Of a stretch of DNA of 64,000 nt, positions 50,501 to 59,504 are shown piece by piece. Position 1 is the stretch's first letter; each line of letters opens with the position of its first letter. The notes beneath the pieces were generated by a model. The model saw only the letters and a program-made list of their open reading frames with translations, was not told the DNA's origin and did not search any database. The position numbers and the translations under genes are program-made. Where the stretch lies: contig NZ_JBNAGA010000003.1 in NCBI RefSeq assembly GCF_049800955.1, positions 248,001 to 312,000 on the forward strand, read 5' to 3'. This DNA is from JAKVBH01 sp049800955. GTDB taxonomy: Bacteria; Pseudomonadota; Alphaproteobacteria; Rhodobacterales; Rhodobacteraceae.

Positions 50501-51289
50501 ATGTCTGATGATATGACCGACGCGCTGGTTGTGGCGCAGGAAATGGCCGACGCGGCGCGCGCGGCCATTTTGCCGTATTTCAGGGCTGGTGTGTCCGCTG
50601 ACAACAAGGATGCCGGAGGATTTGACCCTGTGACCGTTGCGGATCGCGCGGGCGAGGAAGCCATGCGCGCTGTCCTTGCGCGCAGACGCCCGCAGGACGG
50701 TATTCTGGGCGAGGAATTTGATGCCGTTGCGAGCCGGAGCGGTTTGACCTGGGTCCTTGATCCGATCGATGGCACGCGTGGCTTCATCTCTGGAACACCG
50801 ACCTGGGGCGTTTTGATCGCACTTTCAGATGACAGGAAAGTACATCTGGGGATCGTGGATCAGCCCTATATCGGCGAGCGTTTCATCGGTGGCCCCGGTG
50901 TCGCCCAAGTTCACGGCCCGCAAGGTGTGTCGCCACTTCGGACCCGCGATACGACAGCCTTGGCCGAGGCCACGCTGTTTACAACCTTCCCCGAAGTCGG
51001 GACTGCGGCCGACCGGGACAGCTTCGAGCGCGTGGCGCGCCACGTGAAACTGACGCGATATGGCTGCGATTGTTATGCTTATGCTCTGCTGGCTGCGGGT
51101 CAAATCGATCTGGTGATCGAGGCGGGCCTGAATGCCTATGACATCCAGGGCCCGATTGGCGTGGTTGAGGCGGCAGGTGGTCTTGTGACCGATTGGGACG
51201 GAGGCCCCGCGCTGCACGGGGGGCATGCTCTCGCCGCGGCCAATCCCCAAATCCACGCCGCCGCTTTGGAAATTCTGCGCAAGGGCTGA
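50501..51289 (+). CDS. hisN: HisN-type inositol monophosphatase family protein, probable histidinol-phosphatase
   Basis: A 262-residue magnesium phosphatase. The metal sites are ILGEEF and WVLDPIDGTRGFISG, and the third is YDIQGPIGVVEAAGG. The TRGF after the DPIDG motif and the Q-G-P following the third Asp resemble alphaproteobacterial HisN histidinol-phosphatases rather than SuhB. The reaction would be histidinol phosphate to histidinol. No other his gene is in the window, so the substrate is inferred from sequence type. Confidence 0.85.
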   Translation: MSDDMTDALVVAQEMADAARAAILPYFRAGVSADNKDAGGFDPVTVADRAGEEAMRAVLARRRPQDGILGEEFDAVASRSGLTWVLDPIDGTRGFISGTPTWGVLIALSDDRKVHLGIVDQPYIGERFIGGPGVAQVHGPQGVSPLRTRDTTALAEATLFTTFPEVGTAADRDSFERVARHVKLTRYGCDCYAYALLAAGQIDLVIEAGLNAYDIQGPIGVVEAAGGLVTDWDGGPALHGGHALAAANPQIHAAALEILRKG

Positions 51290-51408
51290 CGCGCCCCTCT
51301 TGCGTCGCGCCGCTTTTTTGGCCTACCGTCAGACATAACGCGCGTAATTTGCCCATTTCCGGCGCGTTCATCCCTCTCATAGAAATGGGCCAATCGAGAG
51401 GGGCTGGA

Positions 51409-52740
51409 ATGGATCATATCCTTAAAAATGCAAGCTGTGTCATGACGATGGATGACGCGAGCTCTGAGTTGTGCGATGTTGATATTCGGCTGAGCGACGG
51501 GTGTATCACTGAGATCGGCGTCGCGTTGGATGGGCCCGGCGAAGTGCATGATCTGAGCGGTTGCCTTGTGACGCCGGGGCTCGTGAATACCCATCACCAT
51601 CTCTACCAGGTTCTGACGCGCGCTGTTCCTGCCGCGCAAGATGCGCTGCTCTTCGGCTGGTTGCAGACCCTCTATCCGATCTGGGCGCGGTTCACCCCGG
51701 AGGATATGTTCGTCTCGGCTCAAGTTGGCCTTGCAGAGCTGGCCTTGTCAGGGTGCACGCTGACCTCCGACCATCTCTATCTTTATCCCAATGGGGCCCG
51801 TCTGGACGACACGATCGACGCCGCGCGCGACGTGGGCTTGCGCTTCCACCCGACACGCGGTGCTATGTCAATCGGCGAGAGCGCGGGTGGCTTGCCGCCC
51901 GATGCATTGGTCGAGCAAGAGGCGGCGATCCTTGAGGACTGCATGCGCGTGATTGATGCCCATCACGACAGTCGCCCGGGCGCTATGGTCCGCGTGGGGG
52001 TTGCGCCTTGTTCGCCCTTCTCCGTCAGCCGGGAACTCATGCGGGATGCCGCGCTGCTGGCCCGAGACAAGGGCGTCATGATGCATACGCATCTGGCCGA
52101 AAATGATCAGGATATCGCCTATTCGCAGGCGCAATTTGGCTGCACGCCGGGTGAATATGCGCAAGACTTGGGCTGGACGGGCAGTGATGTGTGGCACGCC
52201 CATTGCGTCAAGCTCGACGCGCGCGAGATCAGCCTTTTTGCGCAAAGCCGCACCGGTGTGGCCCATTGCCCCTGTTCAAATTGCCGTTTGGGCTCCGGGA
52301 TTGCGCCGGTGCGTCAGATGCTGGATGCCGGCGTGCTTGTGGGCCTGGGGGTGGACGGGACGGCGTCGAATGACACGGGCAATCTGATCTTGGAGGCGCG
52401 ACAGGCCATGCTGCTGCAAAGGGTCAGTCAGGGCGCGGATGCCATGAGCGCGCGGGATGCGTTGCGTTTGGCAACCCGCGGTGGCGCGGAGGTGTTGGGC
52501 CGCGATGATTGCGGACAGGTTGTGCCCGGCATGCGCGCGGATCTGGCGATTTGGGATATGCGCGGCATCGAGGCCGCTGGAAGTTGGGATCCGGCGGCGC
52601 TTTTGCTGGCGGGGCCAAGTCAGGTGCGCCACCTGTTTGTGGAAGGGCGCCAGATCGTCCGGGAGGGCGCCGTTGTCAGTTTTGACCTGAACCGCGCGTT
52701 GCATCAGGCCGAAGCCTGCGTGCAAAGGCTAATGGCGTAA
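51409..52740 (+). CDS. 8-oxoguanine deaminase-like amidohydrolase
   Basis: A 443-residue amidohydrolase of the cytosine/guanine deaminase superfamily. Metal and catalytic motifs are VTPGLVNTHHHLYQ, MHTHLAEND, AHCVKLD and GVDGTASND; AHCPCSNCRLGSG follows the family pattern. The NTHHHLYQ and HLAEND forms resemble 8-oxoguanine deaminase, which converts 8-oxoguanine to urate; other purine analogues cannot be excluded. GAGAGGGG lies 7 nt before the ATG at 51409. No purine transporter is adjacent. Confidence 0.85.
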   Translation: MDHILKNASCVMTMDDASSELCDVDIRLSDGCITEIGVALDGPGEVHDLSGCLVTPGLVNTHHHLYQVLTRAVPAAQDALLFGWLQTLYPIWARFTPEDMFVSAQVGLAELALSGCTLTSDHLYLYPNGARLDDTIDAARDVGLRFHPTRGAMSIGESAGGLPPDALVEQEAAILEDCMRVIDAHHDSRPGAMVRVGVAPCSPFSVSRELMRDAALLARDKGVMMHTHLAENDQDIAYSQAQFGCTPGEYAQDLGWTGSDVWHAHCVKLDAREISLFAQSRTGVAHCPCSNCRLGSGIAPVRQMLDAGVLVGLGVDGTASNDTGNLILEARQAMLLQRVSQGADAMSARDALRLATRGGAEVLGRDDCGQVVPGMRADLAIWDMRGIEAAGSWDPAALLLAGPSQVRHLFVEGRQIVREGAVVSFDLNRALHQAEACVQRLMA

Positions 52741-52760
52741 CCTCAGGAACGCGTCTGGAT

Positions 52761-53456
52761 CTAACGGACAACACGCAAGTAAGGCACAGCGGTGTGCTCG
52801 AAAGCGGCTGGCTCTTCGGCGAGGCCCATGGGCGCCGCTTCCTCGTGCACCTTGGCCACTGGAGCGGTATCGGGTGTTTGCGCGGTCAGGATCTCTTCCT
52901 TGGCATGAGTGATGTCAAAGCGGCGCGGGGCGCGGCCGATATCGCCATCAACCACGATGCACCCAAGGGCGCGGGAGATGTCCCCCATGTCATTGCGCAG
53001 CGGATAGATCGACATGCGCGCGTTCAGGGCGGGCTTGCCAAGGCTGGCCCCGCTCGCAAGCTGCATGCGGTAGACCATGGGCGCGTCAAAAACATGACGC
53101 AAGATCCCTTGCAGGCGATCCCGGGCTGTGGGCTCGAACAGAGCAGAAAGGGGCATGCCACGCACTTCCATGCCAAGGATGTCGCTGAGGTGCTGCCCTG
53201 CGATCCGCACGCGCGCGTGGCCGGGCGCAATGCGCTCGGCGATGAAGGAATGGCTCAGCGCCCCTTCAATGCCGCGCGGGTCGACGTCAGATCTGTCAGG
53301 CACAAGGCGAGAGCCGCGCAGCGCGTGCCAATAGGCATCCACCTGCGCCAGCGCGCCGGAGGATTTGATGCCGCTCCAATCCTGAGGCAACTTGATGATC
53401 TGTCCCTGCGCGTCATTACGCAGATCCGTGGGGTGTTTGATGTCCATGTCGTCCAT
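52761..53456 (-). CDS. PAS_5 domain protein
   Basis: A 231-residue alphaproteobacterial PAS_5-family protein. The hallmark is VDAYWHALRGSRLVPDRSDVDPRGIEGALSHSF near residue 40 and RIAGQHLSDILGMEVRGMPLSALFEPTARDRL after it. These proteins have no attached output domain; one homologue group affects cell-cycle or motility regulation, but this cannot be extended here. GGAGG lies 6 nt before the ATG at 53456. A disordered tail (VAKVHEEAAPMG) ends the protein. Confidence 0.82.
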   Translation of the reverse strand: MDDMDIKHPTDLRNDAQGQIIKLPQDWSGIKSSGALAQVDAYWHALRGSRLVPDRSDVDPRGIEGALSHSFIAERIAPGHARVRIAGQHLSDILGMEVRGMPLSALFEPTARDRLQGILRHVFDAPMVYRMQLASGASLGKPALNARMSIYPLRNDMGDISRALGCIVVDGDIGRAPRRFDITHAKEEILTAQTPDTAPVAKVHEEAAPMGLAEEPAAFEHTAVPYLRVVR

Positions 53457-53703
53457 GTCTTGCCTCCGCCGAGTGACGTCAGCGCCCGATCGCAGACTTC
53501 GCCGTCTGCGTTTTGGACCAACATTCACTCGGAATGGTTACTCAAGTCTTAACATGACACGAATTTTTAAGATTTGGGCTGTTTTCTTGACTATTGGTTA
53601 ACCCTCGTCGGCCACGTACTGGCGTCAGGTCAGCAACAGAAGCACCTTGCTCGAGGAGGGGCAGGCGCGCTATGGCGCTGAGGAGACGACGAAAGATGCA
53701 TCC

Positions 53704-54603
53704 ATGATTTTCTCGATGACAGGCTTTGCCGCCGCCGAAGGCCAGTTAGACCCTTTCAGCTGGAGCTGGGATGTCCGCTCGGTGAATGGCCGGGGTCTGG
53801 ATTTGCGGGTTCGGGTGCCCGATTGGATTGACGGGCTCGAAGCGGCTCTGCGCAAACGCCTTGGCGGGGCGCTGGGGCGTGGCAACGTGACGGTGAACCT
53901 CCGTCTGACGAGGGTGAGCGAGGAGGCAGCGCTCAAGGTCAATGCGGCCGTTCTGGAAAGCGTTTTGTCGGCGATTGGCACGGTGGAGAGCGCCGCCATG
54001 GCGCAAGGCCAAAGCCTGGCGCCGGCGACAGCTGCCGATGTTTTGGCCTTGCGCGGTGTCCTGGAGACGGGGGACACCGCCAGCACCTCCGAGGAAATCG
54101 CCGCCTTGCGCGGCGCGCTTCTTGAAGACTTCGAAGATGTTCTTGCCGCTTTCATCGCCGCGCGGCAAAGCGAAGGGGCCGCATTGTCGGACATGCTGAG
54201 CACCCATCTCGACGAGATCGCTCGGCTGACAGACGCTGCCACGCAGGCAGCGGAGGCCCGGCAGGGTACGGCGGAGGCGCAGCTCACATCCGCTCTGAGG
54301 CGCGTGACCTCCGCAGTGGAGGACATGCCGCAGGAGCGTATTGTGCAAGAGCTTGCGCTGCTTGCGGTCAAGGCGGATGTGACCGAGGAGATCAACCGAC
54401 TGGGCGCGCATATCGCCGCCGCGCGGGATCTCATGATCAAAGGTGGCCCGGTGGGGCGGCGGTTTGATTTTCTGATGCAGGAATTCAACCGGGAAGCCAA
54501 CACGCTCTGTTCCAAATCCGGTGACGCGGCGCTCACGGCTATTGGTCTGGAGTTGAAGACCCAAATCGACCAGCTGCGCGAGCAGGTCCAGAACGTGGAG
54601 TAA
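53704..54603 (+). CDS. YicC/YloC family endoribonuclease
   Basis: A 299-residue YicC-family protein. The N-terminus MIFSMTGFAAAEGQ and the central RSVNGRGLDLRVRVPD are typical, as is the C-terminal DUF1732 region RRFDFLMQEFNREANTLCSKSGD. YicC proteins are endoribonucleases that cut small RNAs and mRNA. gmk follows 4 nt downstream, the common yicC-gmk arrangement. Confidence 0.93.
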   Translation: MIFSMTGFAAAEGQLDPFSWSWDVRSVNGRGLDLRVRVPDWIDGLEAALRKRLGGALGRGNVTVNLRLTRVSEEAALKVNAAVLESVLSAIGTVESAAMAQGQSLAPATAADVLALRGVLETGDTASTSEEIAALRGALLEDFEDVLAAFIAARQSEGAALSDMLSTHLDEIARLTDAATQAAEARQGTAEAQLTSALRRVTSAVEDMPQERIVQELALLAVKADVTEEINRLGAHIAAARDLMIKGGPVGRRFDFLMQEFNREANTLCSKSGDAALTAIGLELKTQIDQLREQVQNVE

Positions 54604-54607
54604 CGCA

Positions 54608-55248
54608 ATGCCTGACCGTCGTGGTTTGCTGATCATCCTGTCGTCCCCCTCCGGTGCGGGCAAATCCACGCTCGCAAAACGGTTGCGCCAATGGGATGAA
54701 AGCATTGTCTTTTCGGTCTCGGCCACAACGCGTACGCCCCGGCCCGGCGAGGTGGATGGCGCGGATTACCATTTCGTGTCGGATGCTGCGTTCAAGTCGA
54801 CCGTGAGCGAAGGCGGGATGCTCGAGCATGCCCATGTCTTCGGCAATTTCTACGGCTCTCCCAAGGCGCCCGTGCAGGCGGCCATTGATGCGGGACGCGA
54901 TGTGTTGTTTGATATCGATTGGCAAGGGGCGCAGCAGATCCGCAATTCCGATCTCGGTCAGCACACGTTGTCGATTTTTCTTCTGCCCCCCTCGATCATC
55001 GAGCTGCGCCGCCGGTTGGAAGCGCGGGGGCAGGACAGCTCGGATGTGATCACCAAACGCATGCAGAAGAGCTGGGATGAAATCAGCCACTGGGACGGGT
55101 ATGATTTTGTACTGGTCAATGATGATCTGGATGCGACAGAGTCCAAATTGCGGACCATCCTGACGGCGACTCGGCTGCGCCGCTCGCAACAACCAGACCT
55201 GCTCTCCCATGTGCGGGCCTTGCAGATGCAATTCGAGGAGATGCAATA

Positions 55249-55249
<1 letters not shown>
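54608..55249 (+). CDS. gmk: Guanylate kinase
   Basis: A 213-residue kinase that converts GMP to GDP. The P-loop is SSPSGAGKSTL near residue 12; the GMP site is SATTRTPRPGEVDGADYHFV, and LFDIDWQGAQQI follows. The stop overlaps the start of the next gene by one base (TAATG), indicating coupled translation. Confidence 0.98.
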
Positions 55250-55773
<524 letters not shown>

Positions 55774-55776
55774 GCT

Positions 55777-56424
55777 CTAGTCGTCCCACTGGATGTCGAA
55801 CTTACGGACAACTTCCGTGATGTGATCCGGGGTGAGCCCCTGATGGGGCAGGCCGCGCAGCATGAGCGCGAGCTTCGCTGTGGCCTCCAGCTCTTCTATG
55901 GCATTACACGCGGCCTCAACGGATTTTCCGGAGACTACAGGACCGTGGTTGGCCAGCATGACCGCCGCCCGTTTGCCCGCCAGCCCACGCACAGCTGCCC
56001 CCATGGCAGGATCGCCGGGCACAAAGAAGGGCAACAGCTGGATCTTGCCCAATTGCATCACGGCATAAGGCGTCAGCGCGGGCAGAAAGTTGTCGGGATC
56101 GGTATCGTCCAGCATTGACAGAGCCACGGAATGACATGAATGCAGATGCACGACCGCGCCCGCGGTGCTGCGGGTCTCATAAAAGGCGCTGTGCAGGGGC
56201 ATCTCCTTGGTCGGCGCGTCGCCGTCGACGTGATGTCCGGCGGCATTAAACCGGCTGAGGCGCGCGGGATCAAGGCGGCCGAAGCTGGTCCCGGTCGGAG
56301 ACACGAGCAGCCCGCCATCCTCGGTGCGGGCCGAGATGTTTCCGGTGGCGCCATGGGTCAGGCCGCGCTCGAAAAGCGATGCGGACAGGCGGCAAATCTC
56401 TTCGCGCAGGGCCGTTTCGCTCAT
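55777..56424 (-). CDS. otnC: 3-oxo-tetronate 4-phosphate decarboxylase
   Basis: A 215-residue class II aldolase-family protein. Zinc ligands and substrate loops include THGATGNISART, VVHLHSCHSVALSML and LANHGPVVSGKS. In the threonate/erythronate pathway OtnC decarboxylates 3-oxo-tetronate 4-phosphate to dihydroxyacetone phosphate. It is the last gene of the ltnD-otnK-otnC unit, overlapping otnK by 4 nt. The operon context makes OtnC more likely than a fuculose or ribulose phosphate aldolase. Confidence 0.9.
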   Translation of the reverse strand: MSETALREEICRLSASLFERGLTHGATGNISARTEDGGLLVSPTGTSFGRLDPARLSRFNAAGHHVDGDAPTKEMPLHSAFYETRSTAGAVVHLHSCHSVALSMLDDTDPDNFLPALTPYAVMQLGKIQLLPFFVPGDPAMGAAVRGLAGKRAAVMLANHGPVVSGKSVEAACNAIEELEATAKLALMLRGLPHQGLTPDHITEVVRKFDIQWDD

Positions 56425-57659
56425 GATGCCCCCGAGAGCAGAGCATCGGCTTTCTCGAAAAAATCCTCCGCGCCGAAATTGCCGGATTTGAGGGCGACCA
56501 CTAAAGTATCGGACGCGCGCAGGGCAGGGACGCCGGGATCGATCTCCGGCCCGATCTGCAGGGTTGTCAGCCCGAGGCCTTCCACAACCGCGCCAGAGGT
56601 TTCTCCGCCTGCGCTGATCACGCGCGTCGCGCCCGCGGCAACGCACAGCCGCGCGATCTCGGCAAAACACTGCTCCAGCGCCTCAGCTGCCCGCGTACCG
56701 CCATAGCGCGCTTGGATTTCGCGGACGGCCTCGGGATTTGCAGAGCTATAAGCGAGCGGCAAGCCGTCCTGTCCCATGAGCCAATCTGCGATCTCCCTCG
56801 CCGTTTCGCGCCCTTCAATCACAGCGGCTGCGTCAATCTCGCGGGTCGGATGGCGCGTGCCATGCCGCGCCACTTGCGCGCGCGTCGCGATGGAGCAGGA
56901 GCCCGACAGGATGACCGCCTTGCCGGCTTGCCCCGTCCAGGCAACATTGCCCGGTGTGCAGCCATAATTCGCAGGCAGACCAAGGGCCACGCCGGAGCCG
57001 CCAGTGATCAGCGGCAGCGGGGCCGCCGCTTTGCCGATGGCCTGCAGATCTTCGTCGCGCAGCGCATCCACGATGATATGGCGATGGCCCGCGTCATGCG
57101 CACGCTCGAGCGCCTCGGCAATACGCTCTGCACCCGCAAATACGTCTGGGGCCGCGACATGCCCGACGCTGTGTTTCGTTTGCTGCGCCAACCATCGGCG
57201 CAGGTCCGCATCGGTCATGGGGGTCAGTGGGTGGTTCTGCATGCCGCTTTCATTGAGCAGCGTGTCATTTACGAAAAGATGGCCTTGGTAAATCGAGCGC
57301 CCCGTGCCGGGAAAGGCCGGGCAAAAGATGACCCGCGTCGCTCCAAGTGCCTCGGCGAGGGCGTCAGCCACAGGGCCGATATTGCCCTCTGGCGTGCTGT
57401 CAAACGTCGAGCAATATTTGAAGAAAAACTGCTCGCAGCCTTGCGCCTTGAGCCAGTCCAGCGCCCTGAGTGATTGCTCAACGGCCTCTTGCACGGGGAT
57501 CGACCGGGATTTCAGCGCAATGACGCCAGCTTCCACGTCAGCCGCAGCCGCCGTGTCCGGGATGCCCGTATATTGCGTGACCCGCATGCCGCCTTTGGCC
57601 AGCGTGTTGGCGAGATCTGAAGATCCCGTGAAATCATCGCCGATGCACCCCAGTTTCAT
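56421..57659 (-). CDS. otnK: 3-oxo-tetronate kinase
   Basis: A 412-residue four-carbon acid sugar kinase. The N-terminal motif CIGDDFTGSSDLANTLAKGG and FKYCSTFDSTPEGNIGPV bind substrate, while the C-terminal nucleotide domain has ISAGGETSGAVVEGLGL. It phosphorylates 3-oxo-tetronate made by LtnD. It overlaps its neighbours by 4 nt on both sides, so the three genes are translationally coupled. Confidence 0.94.
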   Translation of the reverse strand: MKLGCIGDDFTGSSDLANTLAKGGMRVTQYTGIPDTAAAADVEAGVIALKSRSIPVQEAVEQSLRALDWLKAQGCEQFFFKYCSTFDSTPEGNIGPVADALAEALGATRVIFCPAFPGTGRSIYQGHLFVNDTLLNESGMQNHPLTPMTDADLRRWLAQQTKHSVGHVAAPDVFAGAERIAEALERAHDAGHRHIIVDALRDEDLQAIGKAAAPLPLITGGSGVALGLPANYGCTPGNVAWTGQAGKAVILSGSCSIATRAQVARHGTRHPTREIDAAAVIEGRETAREIADWLMGQDGLPLAYSSANPEAVREIQARYGGTRAAEALEQCFAEIARLCVAAGATRVISAGGETSGAVVEGLGLTTLQIGPEIDPGVPALRASDTLVVALKSGNFGAEDFFEKADALLSGAS

Positions 57660-58558
57660 GTCTGTTCTCCCGGCAATGTGAGCCCGGCATTGCGTGCGTA
57701 AACCTTTGCAATGGCCGCATCGTCTTGCGCACCAAGGCCCATACCGACGGCGACCATATATTGTTGCAAGGCAGCCGCGGTGATCGGCGCCGAGAAACCT
57801 GCCGATTTCGCAACCTCCAGCACAATGCCCAGATCCTTGGGCCAGATATTCACCTGCGAATGCGGCGTGTAATCGCCTTGCACGATATGGGGCGCCCGGT
57901 TTTCCAGCATCCAGCTGGTGCCCGCGCATTGTGAGATCACTTCTGTGAAGTCTTCAGGCGAGATGTCTTGTGTCATTCCGAAGGTCATGGCCTCTGCCAT
58001 CGTCGCGATATGTACGCCAGCCAATAGCTGATTGACCGCTTTCATGGCCGATCCCGGCCCCGCTTCATCGCCCAGCCGAAAGACCTGTTGCGCCGTGGCG
58101 TCCAACACCGGCCCGGCTGCGTCAAAGGCCTCCGGCGTGCCCGATGCCATGATGCTGAGCGCCCCTTCTGCGGCTTTGACGGAACCGCCTGAAATGGGGG
58201 CGTCGAGGTAGTGCACACCGTGCTCAGCGCAGCGCCCGGCCATCTCTCGCGCAAAGGCGGGCGGGACAGTGGCGCATGCCATGACAACCGCGCCAGCCTT
58301 GAGCCCCTGCACCACGCCCTGTGGCCCGAAGAGAACCATTTCGGTCTGTGCCGCATTGAGAACCACGACCACAACCGCGTCCAGCCGATGCAAATTGTCC
58401 TGGACATCGCCCGGAGCCCCGCCTGCCTCACGAAATCGCGCCATTTGATCGTTCACGACATCCACGCCCCATGTCGTGAGCCCTGCCGCCAGACAGGAAG
58501 ACGCCATGCCAAATCCCATCGAGCCCAATCCAAAAACAGCCGCTGACGATCCTGCCAT
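57656..58558 (-). CDS. ltnD: L-threonate dehydrogenase
   Basis: A 300-residue beta-hydroxyacid dehydrogenase. The NAD site is VFGLGSMGFGMASSCLAAG; the substrate motif DAPISGGSVKAAEGALSIM and the catalytic Lys in SAMKAVNQLLAG are in place. It oxidises L-threonate (or a related four-carbon acid) to the 3-oxo acid, the first step to DHAP. It is the first gene of the operon. No transporter or regulator gene accompanies it. Confidence 0.9.
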   Translation of the reverse strand: MAGSSAAVFGLGSMGFGMASSCLAAGLTTWGVDVVNDQMARFREAGGAPGDVQDNLHRLDAVVVVVLNAAQTEMVLFGPQGVVQGLKAGAVVMACATVPPAFAREMAGRCAEHGVHYLDAPISGGSVKAAEGALSIMASGTPEAFDAAGPVLDATAQQVFRLGDEAGPGSAMKAVNQLLAGVHIATMAEAMTFGMTQDISPEDFTEVISQCAGTSWMLENRAPHIVQGDYTPHSQVNIWPKDLGIVLEVAKSAGFSAPITAAALQQYMVAVGMGLGAQDDAAIAKVYARNAGLTLPGEQT

Positions 58559-58614
58559 GTCATTCCTCCCATTGCGGTTGTGCAGTTTTATCCGAAGACA
58601 GCCAAATGACCAGA

Positions 58615-59355
58615 CTAGCGGCGTGCGTACCGCGCCACAAAGCGTTTCAGGATTTGCCGGGGCACATCAACCTGCGCGGCGTGGCAGGCCGCCACGAGGC
58701 GCTCGGCGTCTTCTGGTGGAAAATAGCCATGGTTGCGATAGATCGCGATGCGCCGTTCGAAATCCGCAGCCTCGGCTTCCGGATGAAACTGCGTGGCATA
58801 AACATTCTGCCCGGTCCGGATCATTTGCATGGGGCAGGGGGCGGAGGCCACGAGATGCACGGCGCCGTCGGGCAAGGCCTGAACGGCTTCCTTGTGGCCC
58901 ACAAAAGCCTGCCAGGTCTCGGGTAAGCCTGCGAGCAAAGGATCACGCGCCCCGTCAGGTGTCATCTGGCACAACGTCGCCCCGACAGGTTCGCCAAACC
59001 GATCCTTGGAGACCTTCGCCCCCAAATAATGCCCCAGAACGCCCATGCCATAACAGCACCCCATAAAAGGAATGTCGCGCGCCACGATCTCGGGCATCAA
59101 CTCCAGCACCTGCGCTTCAATCCGAGCTTCCACAGGCGTCTTGGCCTCGGGCGCATCAGAAATACAACCCGGCCCCCCGCCGACGATCACGCCAGAGACA
59201 TCCTCCAATGCGAGGCCTTCAGGAAGCGCGTCGCAGTCCAGCCTGACGCGCACCGTGTCCGAATGCGCCAGTCCTCCCTTGTCGCAAATAGCCTCAAATT
59301 CATCGTCGGAGGCGTCGGCCTCCGGGCGCAGTTGCAAGATCAAAAACGGTTTCAT
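58615..59355 (-). CDS. Class I glutamine amidotransferase-like protein
   Basis: A 246-residue GATase1-domain protein. The nucleophile elbow is MGCCYGMGVLG, with the catalytic Cys in GCCYG near residue 100, and the His-Glu pair is QFHPEAE. It resembles stand-alone GMP synthase-like amidotransferases, which may hydrolyse gamma-glutamyl compounds. The substrate is not evident. A reversed copy of the GTATTT motif lies 38 nt upstream of its start. Confidence 0.88.
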   Translation of the reverse strand: MKPFLILQLRPEADASDDEFEAICDKGGLAHSDTVRVRLDCDALPEGLALEDVSGVIVGGGPGCISDAPEAKTPVEARIEAQVLELMPEIVARDIPFMGCCYGMGVLGHYLGAKVSKDRFGEPVGATLCQMTPDGARDPLLAGLPETWQAFVGHKEAVQALPDGAVHLVASAPCPMQMIRTGQNVYATQFHPEAEAADFERRIAIYRNHGYFPPEDAERLVAACHAAQVDVPRQILKRFVARYARR

Positions 59356-59392
59356 ACCAATGGGCTTACCCAAATCATGGCCGAAAAACCAT

Positions 59393-59485
59393 GTCTTCTT
59401 TTGTCGTCAAATACCTCGGGGGTCAGGGGGCAGAGCCCCCGTCTCGCGCGCGTAGGCGCGCATCTCCAGAGCGGGCGCAGCCCGC
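59393..59485 (-). repeat. Intergenic repeat: GTATTT motif plus three GC hairpins
   Basis: Read on the minus strand, 59413-59393 is GGTATTTGACGACAAAAGAA-like, the divergent form of the recurring motif. On the plus strand CTCGGGGG follows and then three hairpins: GGGGGC-AGA-GCCCCC at 59426-59440, GCGCGC/GCGCGC at 59446-59461 and GCGGGC-GCA-GCCCGC at 59471-59485. It fills the space between the amidotransferase and the permease gene and could end transcription of the latter. Confidence 0.6.
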
Positions 59486-59504
59486 ACGATTGCAGACCAT
59501 CGGC

